This document shows positions 34,315 through 43,615 of a stretch of DNA of 64,000 nt, one piece after another. A program made the translations under genes and the position numbers. The notes beneath the pieces were generated by a model. It was given only the letters and a program-made list of their open reading frames with translations, searched no databases and had not been told where the DNA came from. The stretch is from Shewanella sp. ANA-3 (GTDB lineage Bacteria; Pseudomonadota; Gammaproteobacteria; Enterobacterales; Shewanellaceae): contig NC_008577.1 of the NCBI RefSeq assembly GCF_000203935.1, forward strand, positions 4,030,001 to 4,094,000, given 5' to 3'. Each line of letters begins with the position of its first letter. Within the stretch, counting starts at the first letter, position 1.

Positions 34315-34776
34315 ATGTCGGATGCAACCCCGCTAGACAGTCAAATTTGGCATTGGTGTGATATGAGTTACGGGCAAAATAAGCAGCTTTGCCTTGAGCT
34401 ACAGGATAACTGCCAAGTAAATGTGAATCTCTTACTGCTGGCGCAGTATTTAGATCTCACCAGCGATGTGGCGGGCCCGCGGGAGTATTCGACCGAGCAG
34501 TGGCAGCAGCTGGTCAATGCGGTTTGGGATTGGGATGAAAAGTTTCTCACCCCCTATCGTCGTCTGCGCCGTCTCGCTAAGGCAAGCCTGAATGAGGAAG
34601 AATACCAGCAGATGCTCGATGTTGAGCTGATGATGGAACGTAAGGCGCAGCGCACGATTCTAAATGCCGTCAATGGGTTATCGCCAACCGGCCAACAAAC
34701 CAATCTGGTCAATTACCTCGCCCTATTTGGCCTATCCGCAGCGGATGTTAACGCACTGGATTTTATCGCGCCTTAA
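34315..34776 (+). CDS. TIGR02444/DUF2390 family protein
   Basis: A 153-residue soluble helical protein. It matches the TIGR02444 pattern: an early aromatic W..C (IWHWCDMSYGQ), CLELQDNCQVNVNLLLLAQYLD, and a WQQLVNAVWDWDEKFLTPYRRLRR core. It has AAGGAAA before the ATG and follows yheS by 35 bp, so the two are probably co-transcribed. No biochemical role is known. Confidence 0.82.
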   Translation: MSDATPLDSQIWHWCDMSYGQNKQLCLELQDNCQVNVNLLLLAQYLDLTSDVAGPREYSTEQWQQLVNAVWDWDEKFLTPYRRLRRLAKASLNEEEYQQMLDVELMMERKAQRTILNAVNGLSPTGQQTNLVNYLALFGLSAADVNALDFIAP

Positions 34777-34787
34777 TAGACCGAACA

Positions 34788-35198
34788 TTACTTAGCACGA
34801 GCCTGAGGATAACGCTGACAGCTATCCCCAATCTTGAGCCAACTAGGCTGCTGCTCGGTATAAATATGGTAATTAGGCTGTACTAAATTCGGATCGTCTA
34901 AGCTTGCAATCGTCAGGGTGAGATAGTCGGGATACTCAGTGTGCTTGTAGGTCAGCGAGCAGCCGCAGTGGGCACAAAAACCGCGTCTCACACACTCAGA
35001 TGAAGCAAACTCAGTCACTTGCCCCTTAACCCAAGTCACTTGCTGGACCTTAAAATCCATCCAAGCACCAAATACGGCCCCAATGCTTTTTTGGCACATG
35101 CGGCAATGGCAATAATCGGCGTCGAAGGGCTTGCCCTCAATCCGATAACGAATCGCCCCACATAAACAGCCACCCTCCAAGGGTTCTATAGATTGCAT
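34788..35198 (-). CDS. GFA-family zinc protein
   Basis: A 136-residue protein of the glutathione-dependent formaldehyde-activating enzyme fold. The zinc ligands are GGCLCGAIRY, YCHCRMCQKS and FCAHCGCSLTY. Most GFA-family members do not act on formaldehyde, so the substrate is open. GGAG lies before the ATG. It is downstream of the GMC oxidoreductase with a 12 bp gap, so it may belong to the same operon. Confidence 0.87.
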   Translation of the reverse strand: MQSIEPLEGGCLCGAIRYRIEGKPFDADYCHCRMCQKSIGAVFGAWMDFKVQQVTWVKGQVTEFASSECVRRGFCAHCGCSLTYKHTEYPDYLTLTIASLDDPNLVQPNYHIYTEQQPSWLKIGDSCQRYPQARAK

Positions 35199-35210
35199 AC
35201 AGGCTCCACG

Positions 35211-36812
35211 CTATTGCGGCTCGCGGCCATCGGTGAGCTTTTGTGCTAACGCCGTGGCATTGCGCGCGGTAATGCCATAAATCGACAGCTGCGGATTGGC
35301 CCCAAGGCTGGTCGGGAAGATTGAGCCGTCCATCACCGACAGATTATCCAGATAATGTGACTGACCAAAACTATTGACCATAGAGAGTTTTTCATCCTCA
35401 CCAAAGGGACAACCGCCCATCACGTGCGCCGAGGCAACGACTGTGCGCAGCGGTGCTAAATCCATTTGCGCTATGCTCTCTTTTGCCTCCTTCCATGACG
35501 ACAGATATGGCATACCATCACTGATGGGCAACACTTTTAATGCCCCCGCCGAGAATTGTAATTCGGCCATGCTGGCGTACGCCCGCCGCGCTGCCCGCCA
35601 AAAGGCCTCGGTGAGCGGATAATCCAAGGCAAATCCTGTCGAGGTGAGATGCACCTGCCCACCTTGGCTATCGGGATGATAACCGTCGCGGATTAAGGCG
35701 ATAGTGACCTGTAGCTGATTAAACTGCGCCATCAATTCGGCATGGCTTATGCCGTAACCTATGGTCTTAGAGGCGATCAAAATCGGATGCACCGGCGGCA
35801 CTTCAAGCTTGTAGCCTAACTCGCCATCGGCGCCATTTTTCCAAACAAATTCATCGGAATAGATAGATTGCGGCGCACCGCTGTGGGCATTAATCGCATC
35901 GGCAAATACGCCGCCCGACAGCACTGTAGGATGTAAAAAGGTACGCTTGCCCAACAATTGATAGGGATCGGGCACCTCGGAGCGCATCATTAAGGTCGGC
36001 GTGTGGATAGCGCCAGCGCTTAAAATATAGTGTTTGGCTTTAAATAACAGCTCGACCGACGTCGGCCGTAAATTAACATCGAGCGCCTGCGCCTTGAGGG
36101 CAAACACTTGGCCATTATGGTGTTCAATCTTAACGACTTTGGCACGGCTAACAAGCTGCGCACCCTTCTCTAATGCGGTCGGAATCGTCGTGACTAACAT
36201 CGACTGTTTAGCATTAACTGGGCAGCCCATGCCGCAATAGCCAGTATTCCAACAACCCGCCACGTTACGCTTAATGACGGTGTAATCCCAACCTAGGTTG
36301 ATACAGCCTTGCTTGAGGGCGCCATTATTGCGGTTAGGTTCATAATTCCATTCGTGAATGTTGAGCCGCTGCTCCATCTGCTCGAACCAAGGGGCAAGGG
36401 CCTCGGGATCGAGTCCGGCAACGGATTTATGCTGCGCCCAAAAGGCTAAGGCTTCCTTCGGGGTACGAATGGAGGTGGTCCAATTGATGGTGGTCGAGCC
36501 GCCTACGGCGCGACCTTGAAAAATACCAATCGCCTTATCGGCGGTTTTCATCGCGGCCGCCTGTTGATACAAATTAGGGTAAGCGACTCGCTCTTCCATA
36601 TTAAAGTCACTGGAGGATTTAAGCGGCCCCGCTTCAATCATGATCACACTGAGTCCAGCTTGGGTAAGGATTTCCGCCGCCACACCGCCGCCTGCGCCCG
36701 TGCCTACAATTACCACATCGGCTTCAAATTGCTGGTTCTCTTGCAGTTGACTGGCGTCGGTATGTAACCAACCGGAATTTAAGCCTGTCACTATGGGATC
36801 TATGATTGCCAC
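35211..36812 (-). CDS. GMC-family FAD oxidoreductase
   Basis: A 533-residue flavoenzyme starting at GTG with GGAG 8 nt upstream. The N-terminal Rossmann FAD motif is VVIVGTGAGGGVAAEIL, followed by MIEAGPL. GMC signature 1 is near GRAVGGSTTINWTTSIRTP, and the active-site His is in the C-terminal AHVMGGCPFG. SNPQLSIYG-like ANPQLSIYGITARNA closes the FAD domain. It resembles long-chain alcohol oxidases and gluconate/glucoside dehydrogenase large subunits. It has no signal peptide; its upstream partner has a Tat signal, so it may be exported by hitch-hiking. The substrate is unknown. Confidence 0.88.
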   Translation of the reverse strand: MAIIDPIVTGLNSGWLHTDASQLQENQQFEADVVIVGTGAGGGVAAEILTQAGLSVIMIEAGPLKSSSDFNMEERVAYPNLYQQAAAMKTADKAIGIFQGRAVGGSTTINWTTSIRTPKEALAFWAQHKSVAGLDPEALAPWFEQMEQRLNIHEWNYEPNRNNGALKQGCINLGWDYTVIKRNVAGCWNTGYCGMGCPVNAKQSMLVTTIPTALEKGAQLVSRAKVVKIEHHNGQVFALKAQALDVNLRPTSVELLFKAKHYILSAGAIHTPTLMMRSEVPDPYQLLGKRTFLHPTVLSGGVFADAINAHSGAPQSIYSDEFVWKNGADGELGYKLEVPPVHPILIASKTIGYGISHAELMAQFNQLQVTIALIRDGYHPDSQGGQVHLTSTGFALDYPLTEAFWRAARRAYASMAELQFSAGALKVLPISDGMPYLSSWKEAKESIAQMDLAPLRTVVASAHVMGGCPFGEDEKLSMVNSFGQSHYLDNLSVMDGSIFPTSLGANPQLSIYGITARNATALAQKLTDGREPQ

Positions 36813-36858
36813 TTGGAATACTCCATTCTTACATTATTGTTATTATTATAAATTCAGC

Positions 36859-37365
36859 CTATTTGAACAATTCAGGCTTGGCGTAGTGGAGTCGGCTCCA
36901 ATGCTCGGGACAGGCGTAATAACTGGCCATCACCAATTCCCGCAGGCCTAAATAGGCCGTTTGCAATAACGCAAAGTAGCTGTGGCGCCAGGTTTCCAAC
37001 ATTTGGGTTAATTCGCTGGGTGAACGCATCAAGAGTGGCGTCATACTCGAGGTCAGCAGCAGTAAACCGAGACGATTTTCCAGCATATCCAGCAGTTCGA
37101 ATAGTTCAGTCTGCTGCTCATCGGGCAAGACATCAATCGAGTGCTTGATAGCATCTAAGGTACGATTTTGCGCCGCCAACTTATGGGTTGCCACATCGGG
37201 CAAGGCCCCATCGAGCATCACAGGTAACAACACGCCGAATAACAAACGGTAGTCTTTTCCTTCGCCTTCATCGGGGAGGCTGAATTCGGGAGAGTAGAGA
37301 TTCACCCCCAAGGCAATCGCCGCCGTACCGGCAAACGCGCCCAGTAAAAAGGTACGTCTATTCAT
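36859..37365 (-). CDS. Tat-exported small subunit for the GMC oxidoreductase
   Basis: A 168-residue protein with a twin-arginine signal (MNRRTFLLGAFAGTAAIALG). ATG 37365 is chosen over TTG 37368 by GGGGAG spacing. The mature part is helical and resembles subunit 3 of gluconate 2-dehydrogenase: RLLFGVLLPVMLDGALP, LPDEQQTELFELLDMLENRLG, WRHSYFALLQTAYLGLRELV. In that family the small subunit carries the flavin subunit across the membrane. It lies 46 bp before the GMC gene on the same strand. No cytochrome c subunit is nearby. Confidence 0.78.
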   Translation of the reverse strand: MNRRTFLLGAFAGTAAIALGVNLYSPEFSLPDEGEGKDYRLLFGVLLPVMLDGALPDVATHKLAAQNRTLDAIKHSIDVLPDEQQTELFELLDMLENRLGLLLLTSSMTPLLMRSPSELTQMLETWRHSYFALLQTAYLGLRELVMASYYACPEHWSRLHYAKPELFK

Positions 37366-37476
37366 CAATGTCTCCCCAAGACGCTTAGTGTTAAATTATT
37401 GTGCTACAATGACCGCGAATCTAAATTAAACACACGTTTTAATTTTCAGCAATAGTTGATATCAAGATAAGATCCC

Positions 37477-38460
37477 ATGCCAAACGTTTTTAATCCGCCT
37501 TGGTGGGCCAAAAGTCCCCATGTACAAACTATTCTGCCCGTATTTACTAAAGTGGCCAAACCTGTGCTTGAGCGGCAGCGACTCGAGCTTCCCGACGGCG
37601 ATTTTATCGATTTAGATTGGCAAGCAAGGCCAGAAATCGGCAAACCCATTGTGGTTATCATTCATGGGTTAGAGGGCAGTGCCCAGTCCCATTATGCCAG
37701 ACGCATTCTGCAAGCCTGTAAAGATCAAGGGTTAGCCGCTGTGGTTCATCACCACAGAAGCTGCTCAGGGGAAACCAATCGCCTCGCCCGCAGTTACCAC
37801 AGTGGCGATACCGACGATTTGCAGTTTAGCCTAAGCCTGCTGCAACAAACGTATCCGCAATCACCTTTATTGGCAGTGGGTTACAGCTTAGGCGGCAATG
37901 TGCTGACCAAATATCAAGGCGAATATCAAGAGCATAGCCTGTTGAGTCGTGCCGTAGTCGTGTCAGCACCGCTGCAATTATCGGCCTGTGCCAAACGCTT
38001 AGAAAATGGTTTTTCAAAAGTGTATCAAAGCCATTTAATCAAACAGTTACAACATAAGGTCAATCAAAAACTCGCTGACCCCGATCTGGCGGGTGCGATG
38101 GCATTGAGTCCAATGCAAGTTGCTAATCTCAATACTTTTTATGACTTTGACGATAAAGTCACCGCGCCGCTCCATGGATTTTTGGGTGTTGAAGATTACT
38201 ACACCCGCGCCAGCGGCTTACCCTTTATCAAGTGCATCACTAAGCCGACGCTGATCTTGCACGCCAAGGACGACCCCTTTATGACGGACGCTGTTATCCC
38301 GCATTCCAGCCAGCTTTCGGAGCATGTGGAATATGAATTACATGCCCATGGTGGCCATGTCGGTTTTATTGAGGGTGGTACACCTTGGAAGCCACGCTAT
38401 TATCTAGAGCGGCGCATTTTAGACTTTTTACTCGCCAATGATGCTTCATCGGCACCTTAA
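37477..38460 (+). CDS. yheT: YheT-family alpha/beta hydrolase
   Basis: A 327-residue alpha/beta hydrolase. It starts with NPPWWAKSPHVQTILP as in YheT, then VVIIHGLEGSAQSHYARR (oxyanion region), HHHRSCSGETNRLARSYHSG, the nucleophile elbow GYSLGGNVLTKY, and the acid/His segments ILHAKDDPFM and HAHGGHVGF. Substrate unknown. It is first in a yheT-yheU-prkB group, as in E. coli. Confidence 0.93.
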   Translation: MPNVFNPPWWAKSPHVQTILPVFTKVAKPVLERQRLELPDGDFIDLDWQARPEIGKPIVVIIHGLEGSAQSHYARRILQACKDQGLAAVVHHHRSCSGETNRLARSYHSGDTDDLQFSLSLLQQTYPQSPLLAVGYSLGGNVLTKYQGEYQEHSLLSRAVVVSAPLQLSACAKRLENGFSKVYQSHLIKQLQHKVNQKLADPDLAGAMALSPMQVANLNTFYDFDDKVTAPLHGFLGVEDYYTRASGLPFIKCITKPTLILHAKDDPFMTDAVIPHSSQLSEHVEYELHAHGGHVGFIEGGTPWKPRYYLERRILDFLLANDASSAP

Positions 38461-38469
38461 GGAACCCGA

Positions 38470-38715
38470 ATGCTTATCCCCTACGATGCTTTACTCCAGC
38501 TCCCCAAAGAGACGTTAGCCAATTTGATCCGCGAATATCTTTTAGGCCAAGTGGAGGATGGTAGTTTTACTAGCCTAGATGAGCAAGAGCTATCAGCAGC
38601 AATAGCGCAATGCCAACAAGCACTTAAACAAGGCAAACTTGTCTTGGAATACAGCGAGGACGATGAATCCTTTGCCATTCGTCACGCTGACCAAGTGGCC
38701 AAACGGCAAGATTGA
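38470..38715 (+). CDS. yheU: YheU (UPF0270) family protein
   Basis: An 81-residue protein with the family start MLIPYDALLQLPKETLANLIREY and the KQGKLVLEYSEDDESF segment. AAGGAA precedes the ATG; it follows yheT by 9 bp, so the pair is co-transcribed. Function unknown, probably regulatory or binding. Confidence 0.9.
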   Translation: MLIPYDALLQLPKETLANLIREYLLGQVEDGSFTSLDEQELSAAIAQCQQALKQGKLVLEYSEDDESFAIRHADQVAKRQD

Positions 38716-38803
38716 CCACCAGTATCCCTGTGCCGTATAAATAGCTTATACGGTTTATCGCTCTAGATGAGCGGCTCTTTAGGTTCCTAGCTAGGTAGAA
38801 AAA

Positions 38804-39691
38804 ATGTCAGCAAAACATCCGATTATTGCAGTTACAGGCTCATCCGGCGCAGGAACCACCACCACTACTACCGCCTTTAGCCATATCTTTCGCCAGCTAG
38901 GGATTAATGCCGCCTTTGTAGAAGGCGACAGTTTTCATCACTTTACCCGTGCAGAGATGGAAGTGATGATACGCAAATCCCAGGCCGAGAATCGCAATCT
39001 GAGTTACTTTGGCCCCGAGGCCAATAACTTTGCCCGTCTAGAGCAATGCTTTCGCGATTACGGCGCCACAGGCCAAGGCGAAACCCGCAGCTATTTACAT
39101 ACCTTCGATGAAGCTGTGCCCTTCAACCAAATGCCTGGCACCTTCACCCAATGGCGTCCACTGCCCGAAAACACCGATATGTTGTATTACGAAGGCTTAC
39201 ATGGTGGCGTAGTCACAGGCGATGCCAACGTTGCCCAGCATGTGGATTTGCTGATCGGCATGGTGCCTATCGTCAACTTAGAGTGGATCCAAAAGATCAT
39301 CCGTGACACCTCGGAGCGAGGTCATAGCCGCGAAAAAGTCATGGGCTCAATCGTGCGCAGCATGGACGATTACATTAAGCATATGACGCCGCAGTTTTCC
39401 CGTACCCATATCAACTTCCAACGGGTGCCGACGGTCGATACCTCTAACCCCTTTAGCGCCAAAGATATTCCAAGCCTAGATGAAAGCTTTGTGGTGATCC
39501 GTTTTCGCGGCATCAACAACGTCGACTTCCCCTATTATTTGAGCATGATCCAAGGCTCCTTTATGTCGCGGGTCAACACCTTAGTGGTGCCGGGCGGCAA
39601 AATGTCACTCGCTATGGAGCTGATCCTCACACCACTGATTAAAGATTTAATGGAAAAACGCCAGCAGCTGAATAGCCCGCAGGCGAACTGA
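38804..39691 (+). CDS. prkB: phosphoribulokinase-family protein PrkB
   Basis: A 295-residue cytoplasmic kinase of the uridine kinase/phosphoribulokinase class. P-loop is GSSGAGTTTTTTA near the N-terminus; EGDSFHHFTRAEME is the substrate loop; YYEGLHGG the Walker B region; RDTSERGHSREKV another conserved block. In non-photosynthetic bacteria this protein lies in the same cluster and its true substrate is not settled, since no RuBisCO or Calvin genes are present here. Confidence 0.92.
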   Translation: MSAKHPIIAVTGSSGAGTTTTTTAFSHIFRQLGINAAFVEGDSFHHFTRAEMEVMIRKSQAENRNLSYFGPEANNFARLEQCFRDYGATGQGETRSYLHTFDEAVPFNQMPGTFTQWRPLPENTDMLYYEGLHGGVVTGDANVAQHVDLLIGMVPIVNLEWIQKIIRDTSERGHSREKVMGSIVRSMDDYIKHMTPQFSRTHINFQRVPTVDTSNPFSAKDIPSLDESFVVIRFRGINNVDFPYYLSMIQGSFMSRVNTLVVPGGKMSLAMELILTPLIKDLMEKRQQLNSPQAN

Positions 39692-40044
39692 GATAGAGTG
39701 AACGTTTGACTAAAGGCTAATGAAATAAAGCCTTTTTGAGCAATAGATTAAGCTTGATTTAAGCCATTGAAGTTAATCTTATTGGCATCGGGATTTCAGG
39801 CGAAAGAACGATAGTTGGCATACTCTTGGGAGTTAATTCCCCCATCTTGATCTGTTGATTCCCTTGGGTGTGCCAACAACCCCATCTTGAGTTAAGTCTT
39901 AGCAGTTAATTCCACATCCATACTTGATCTGTTGACTCCCTTAAATATGTCAGCAACCCCATCAAAGCTTTTAGTCGTAGCAGTTAATTCGACCTCTATA
40001 ATCCTTCAATGCTCTATCACCCCAGATTTTCAATCTGTGCTCGG
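39692..40044. other. 353 bp spacer holding tandem repeats
   Basis: No gene here. Most of the stretch is the repeat listed next; the first 140 bp shows nothing I recognise. Confidence 0.5.
39831..40000. repeat. degenerate tandem repeat, about 75 bp unit
   Basis: Units begin AGTTAATTC at 39831, 39904 and 39982 (spacing 73 and 78). Units 1 and 2 share CTTGATCTGTTGA, TCCCTT, CAACCCCATC and TTAG..AGCAGTTAATTC. The third is cut short. It is too degenerate and too few for a CRISPR. Confidence 0.75.
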
Positions 40045-40563
40045 CTAACTGCGTGAAGTTAAGCGCCCTAAATTTTTATACATCACCCGACAATCCAAGG
40101 CGATGCCACGGGGTGAGCAATAGACGGCGTCTTCCTCTAAGCCTTCACCACCAAAACCGCAGTGGCGATAAAATTCGATCGCATTTAAAGTCGACTCTAA
40201 TCGCAATTGGGCAAGACCTAGATTAAAGGCTTTTGTTTCAATAAATTGCAGTAACGACCTGCCAATACCTAAGCCCATCGCCTCGGGGGAGACAAACAGC
40301 GCCTCGACCTGAGCATAGGGTTCATCCAGCATGATGGTGCCCACAACTGTCGATTCTTGGGTTGTCTCATTGAGGATTTCAGCCACATAAAAATGCGCGC
40401 CCACCATACGACGAAAAGATTCTGTCAATTCGCCCTGGGTCCAAATCTCTAAGTCATCTTGAGCATAAAATCCGGCGCAGCCTTTATTAATCGCCGCATT
40501 GCGAATATCCCAGCAGGCCTTGGCATCTAATTGCGTCGCTTTACGTATCCTTAGCATAGTCAT
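40045..40563 (-). CDS. GNAT-family N-acetyltransferase
   Basis: A 172-residue acetyltransferase. The frame is open from 40629, but the extra N-terminus is hydrophobic and not part of the fold; ATG 40563 (MTMLRIRKA) or 40557 is the likely start. Motif A is VEALFVSPEAMGLGIGRSLL with GLGIG as the acetyl-CoA loop, and motif B is LESTLNAIEFYRHCGF. Substrate unknown. It lies downstream of the pepB terminator and is probably transcribed on its own. Confidence 0.82.
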   Translation of the reverse strand: MTMLRIRKATQLDAKACWDIRNAAINKGCAGFYAQDDLEIWTQGELTESFRRMVGAHFYVAEILNETTQESTVVGTIMLDEPYAQVEALFVSPEAMGLGIGRSLLQFIETKAFNLGLAQLRLESTLNAIEFYRHCGFGGEGLEEDAVYCSPRGIALDCRVMYKNLGRLTSRS

Positions 40564-40681
40564 CCCGATAAATTGCCCTAGCCATATCCATGAGCATAGT
40601 AATAGCCAACCGCTAATAGATTGAATCATAAAACAAACATCTAAAGACTCATACAGCCCATGCGTTAATTTTATGCAATAA

Positions 40682-40703
40682 AAAACCGCCCGTAGGCGGT
40701 TTT
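40682..40703 (-). terminator. terminator of pepB
   Basis: AAAACCGCC / GGCGGTTTT with a CGTA loop. On the minus strand it is followed by a T tract, about 65 bp after the pepB stop. Confidence 0.88.
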
Positions 40704-40768
40704 AATACAATAAGAAGCTTCACTCGTAAGCTAAGCCGCAAAGGCAAGCTGCAGTCGCGAAGGCAAAC

Positions 40769-42061
40769 TTATCCTTTAATCAGCTCACTGATGGTCAGCA
40801 CGCCATGGGTGGTCGCACCAGCGCCCCATAGTGCAGAAGCCGAATCTTCGAAGGCCGCCGCTAAATCCACGTGTAACCATTTGGCTTCTGGCGAAACGAA
40901 ACGCCACAGGAAACCTGCCGCATTCGAAGCACCACCTGCACCACCGCCTTTTACCGGGCGGCTGTTTGCCGTGTCAGCATAGGCCGATGGACACATGTCT
41001 TTGTGCCAAGGATCCAATGGCAATGGCCATACACGCTCGGCCACAGTCGAGGCCTTCTGCTGCGCCAGTTGTAACACTTCGGTCTGTGGCGAGAAAATCG
41101 CGTTGTAGTTAGAGCCCACCGCCATCACCGCTGCGCCAGTTAAGGTTGCCGCATCGATAATAAAAGGAGCGCCCGTCGCAGAAGCCGCTTGCAGACCATC
41201 GGCCAGCACTAAGCGCCCTTCAGCATCGGTGTTTACCACTTCAACTGTTACACCATTTTTGTAGGTGAGGATATCGCCCAGCTTATAGGCACGGCCGCTG
41301 ATCAGGTTTTCAGCACAGCAGAGGAATAACTTAACGCGTTTGTTCAGACCCGATTTAATCGCTAAACCTAAAGCGGCGGTCACAGTGGCGGCGCCGCCCA
41401 TATCGCACTTCATACCCAGCATGCCTTCAGAGGCTTTAATGCTGTAACCACCTGAGTCGAAGGTAATCCCTTTACCGACTAAGGCAACAGATACTGGGGC
41501 ATCGGCTGACAGCGGGTTAAAGTCTAGCTCTAACATCGCTGGTGGACGCTCACTGCCACGCCCTACGGCATGGATCCCAATCCACTGCTCTTCTAATAAT
41601 GCTTCACCTTCAATAATACGGTAGCTCACCTTAGCGCCACCGATATCGGCTAACCATTTGGCTGCTTGCTGCGCCAATTTCACTGGCGACAGATTTTCAG
41701 GGGTATCGTTGATCAGTTGACGGGCAAATGTCGCCACTTCTAAGCGACGTTGTAATTCGGCTTGTACTGCGTCATCGCCACACCATTGGATCTTATAGCC
41801 GGGTTTAGCGGTAGCAAAACCTTGGGCGAAGACCCATTGGCTATTCAGATCCCAAAGAGCACCCGCTAAGGCAACCGTGCTGATCCCTTGATTGCGTAAC
41901 TTACGCGCCGCCATTTGAATTTGGCGCAGCTCATCGCCACCACCTAAGTGGACTAATGCGCCTTCGGCATTGAAGGTCACATCGGCTTTGCCCCAATGGG
42001 CTGCAGGGGTATCTTTGGTTAACTCAACTCTCATCACTTCAGTCACTTTAAGTTCACTCAT
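40769..42061 (-). CDS. pepB: aminopeptidase B (M17 leucyl aminopeptidase family)
   Basis: Cytoplasmic 430-residue metallopeptidase that removes N-terminal residues from peptides. The active-site block includes LVGKGITFDSGGYSIK (metal Lys and Asp), MKCDMGGAATV, and the signature NTDAEGRLVLADGL with bicarbonate Arg. FLCCAENLISG and INDTPENLSP are also characteristic. Length matches PepB rather than PepA. AAGGA precedes the ATG. It is divergent from sfsA with 230 bp between. Confidence 0.95.
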   Translation of the reverse strand: MSELKVTEVMRVELTKDTPAAHWGKADVTFNAEGALVHLGGGDELRQIQMAARKLRNQGISTVALAGALWDLNSQWVFAQGFATAKPGYKIQWCGDDAVQAELQRRLEVATFARQLINDTPENLSPVKLAQQAAKWLADIGGAKVSYRIIEGEALLEEQWIGIHAVGRGSERPPAMLELDFNPLSADAPVSVALVGKGITFDSGGYSIKASEGMLGMKCDMGGAATVTAALGLAIKSGLNKRVKLFLCCAENLISGRAYKLGDILTYKNGVTVEVVNTDAEGRLVLADGLQAASATGAPFIIDAATLTGAAVMAVGSNYNAIFSPQTEVLQLAQQKASTVAERVWPLPLDPWHKDMCPSAYADTANSRPVKGGGAGGASNAAGFLWRFVSPEAKWLHVDLAAAFEDSASALWGAGATTHGVLTISELIKG

Positions 42062-42292
42062 GAGGGGTCCTTATTTTAATTTGTTCTTGCGCTTATACCC
42101 ATGCAAGTTGAGGTGAGAGGTTCTGCATCCTCAGGCTTTTGGGGTATACAAAGTACAACGGGGTTGGCGGCAGTTTACTGCTAGCAGGCAAGGACTGAAA
42201 GCCATCGGCCTAAGTTACCGAGGTAAAATCTGTAAACATTTGCGAAATTTGTTAGTCTTGGGCACCCAAATCACCTCGCTACAGGTTATAGC

Positions 42293-42997
42293 ATGCACTT
42301 TAGTCCAGCACTGAAATCGGGAAAGCTACTTAAACGCTACAAACGTTTTCTCGCCGATATTCAACTCGAAGACGGCACTGAAATCACCCTGCATTGCCCC
42401 AATACCGGTTCAATGCGTAACTGCCTGTTCCCCGGTGAAACCGTGTGGTTTTCGACGTCTAATAATCCTAAACGTAAATATGCCCATACATGGGAGTTAA
42501 TGACCACGCCAACGGGCGGCCTTATTGGCATTCATTCGGGTAATGCCAACGCCCTGGTCGAGGAAGCGCTTAATAAAGGTGTCATCACCGAACTCGTAGG
42601 CTACGACAGCTTAAGTCGCGAAGTGAAGTACGGCGATGAAAATAGCCGCATCGATATCTTACTTGAGGCAGCTCAAAAACCCGCCTGTTATATTGAAGTC
42701 AAAAGTTGTACTTTGCTTGAGGATGGCCAAGGTTATTTCCCCGATGCAGTGAGTCTTCGCGGCCAAAAACATCTGCGAGAATTAATGCACATGGCCAGCC
42801 TTGGGCATAGAGCCGTCTTGCTATTTGTGGTGCAACACACAGACATCCACAGCGTGGCCCCCGCGGCGCATATCGACCCTGAATATGCTAACCTCTTGAA
42901 AAAGGCTGTTTTATCGGGAGTAGAAGTCTTAGCTTATCGTTGCGAGATTTCTGCGAGTGAGATACATCTAGCCCACGCTTGTCCAGTCCGAGTATGA
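42293..42997 (+). CDS. sfsA: sugar fermentation stimulation protein SfsA
   Basis: A 234-residue protein of the SfsA family. Marks are LLKRYKRFLADIQLEDG, HCPNTGSMRNCLFPG, SNNPKRKYAHTWELM and the nuclease-like core SRIDILLE and CYIEVKSCTLLEDG, with FPDAVSLRGQKHL. The fold suggests DNA binding or nuclease use; E. coli SfsA was found as stimulating maltose fermentation. It sits just upstream of dksA, an order kept in enteric bacteria. Confidence 0.95.
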   Translation: MHFSPALKSGKLLKRYKRFLADIQLEDGTEITLHCPNTGSMRNCLFPGETVWFSTSNNPKRKYAHTWELMTTPTGGLIGIHSGNANALVEEALNKGVITELVGYDSLSREVKYGDENSRIDILLEAAQKPACYIEVKSCTLLEDGQGYFPDAVSLRGQKHLRELMHMASLGHRAVLLFVVQHTDIHSVAPAAHIDPEYANLLKKAVLSGVEVLAYRCEISASEIHLAHACPVRV

Positions 42998-43159
42998 TGT
43001 TAAGATTCAGTAAAATGCATTTTCATTTCAATTAGCGAAGGCAATCAAAAAATTCTGCCAAGGTGAAATGAAAAATTTGCCTCAATGTGAAGATTCTGAT
43101 ATAGATAGCGGCCGTTCTTAAGGACGCCCTACAACGCAAATGATGACAGGAGATGCGTT

Positions 43160-43603
43160 ATGCCTGAAGGCACCAAAAAACTTGGCGTACTCGCTATCGC
43201 AGGTGTAAGTCCCTACCAGGAAAAGCCGGGTGAGGAGTATATGAACGCTAAGCAACTGGGTCACTTCAAGATCATTCTTGAAGCTTGGCGCAATCAGTTG
43301 CGTGAGGAAGTCGACCGTACTCTGAGTCACATGCAGGACGAAGCAGCAAACTTTCCTGATCCTGTAGACCGTGCAGCGCAAGAAGAAGAGTTCAGTCTCG
43401 AACTGCGTGCCCGTGACAGAGAACGTAAACTGATCAAGAAGATCGAGAAAACCCTGCAAAAAATCGAAGAAGACGATTTTGGCTTCTGTGAAACCTGCGG
43501 TATCGAAATCGGTATTCGCCGTCTCGAAGCGCGTCCAACGGCCGATCAATGTATCGACTGTAAAACGCTTGCAGAGATCAAAGAGAAGCAAATGGCGGGT
43601 TAA
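43160..43603 (+). CDS. dksA: RNA polymerase-binding transcription factor DksA
   Basis: A 147-residue ppGpp cofactor that enters the polymerase secondary channel and controls rRNA and amino acid promoters in the stringent response. It has the coiled coil with the tip acidic pair (HMQDEAANFPDPVDRAAQEEE) and the zinc finger CETCGIEIGIRRLEARPTAD QCIDC with four Cys. AGGAGA precedes the ATG. It is followed by a GC-rich hairpin and then gluQ, as in E. coli. Confidence 0.97.
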   Translation: MPEGTKKLGVLAIAGVSPYQEKPGEEYMNAKQLGHFKIILEAWRNQLREEVDRTLSHMQDEAANFPDPVDRAAQEEEFSLELRARDRERKLIKKIEKTLQKIEEDDFGFCETCGIEIGIRRLEARPTADQCIDCKTLAEIKEKQMAG

Positions 43604-43615
43604 TCGGCCATCTCG

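Noticed and set aside
39831..40000. Possible CRISPR array
   Set aside because: Repeat units of 73-78 bp are degenerate along their length, without constant repeats and unique spacers, and no cas gene is near.
43118..43591. 157-codon frame antisense to dksA
   Set aside because: Shadow of a well-supported conserved gene; same for the frames antisense to ygfZ (57532-58095) and nqrF (14758-15204).
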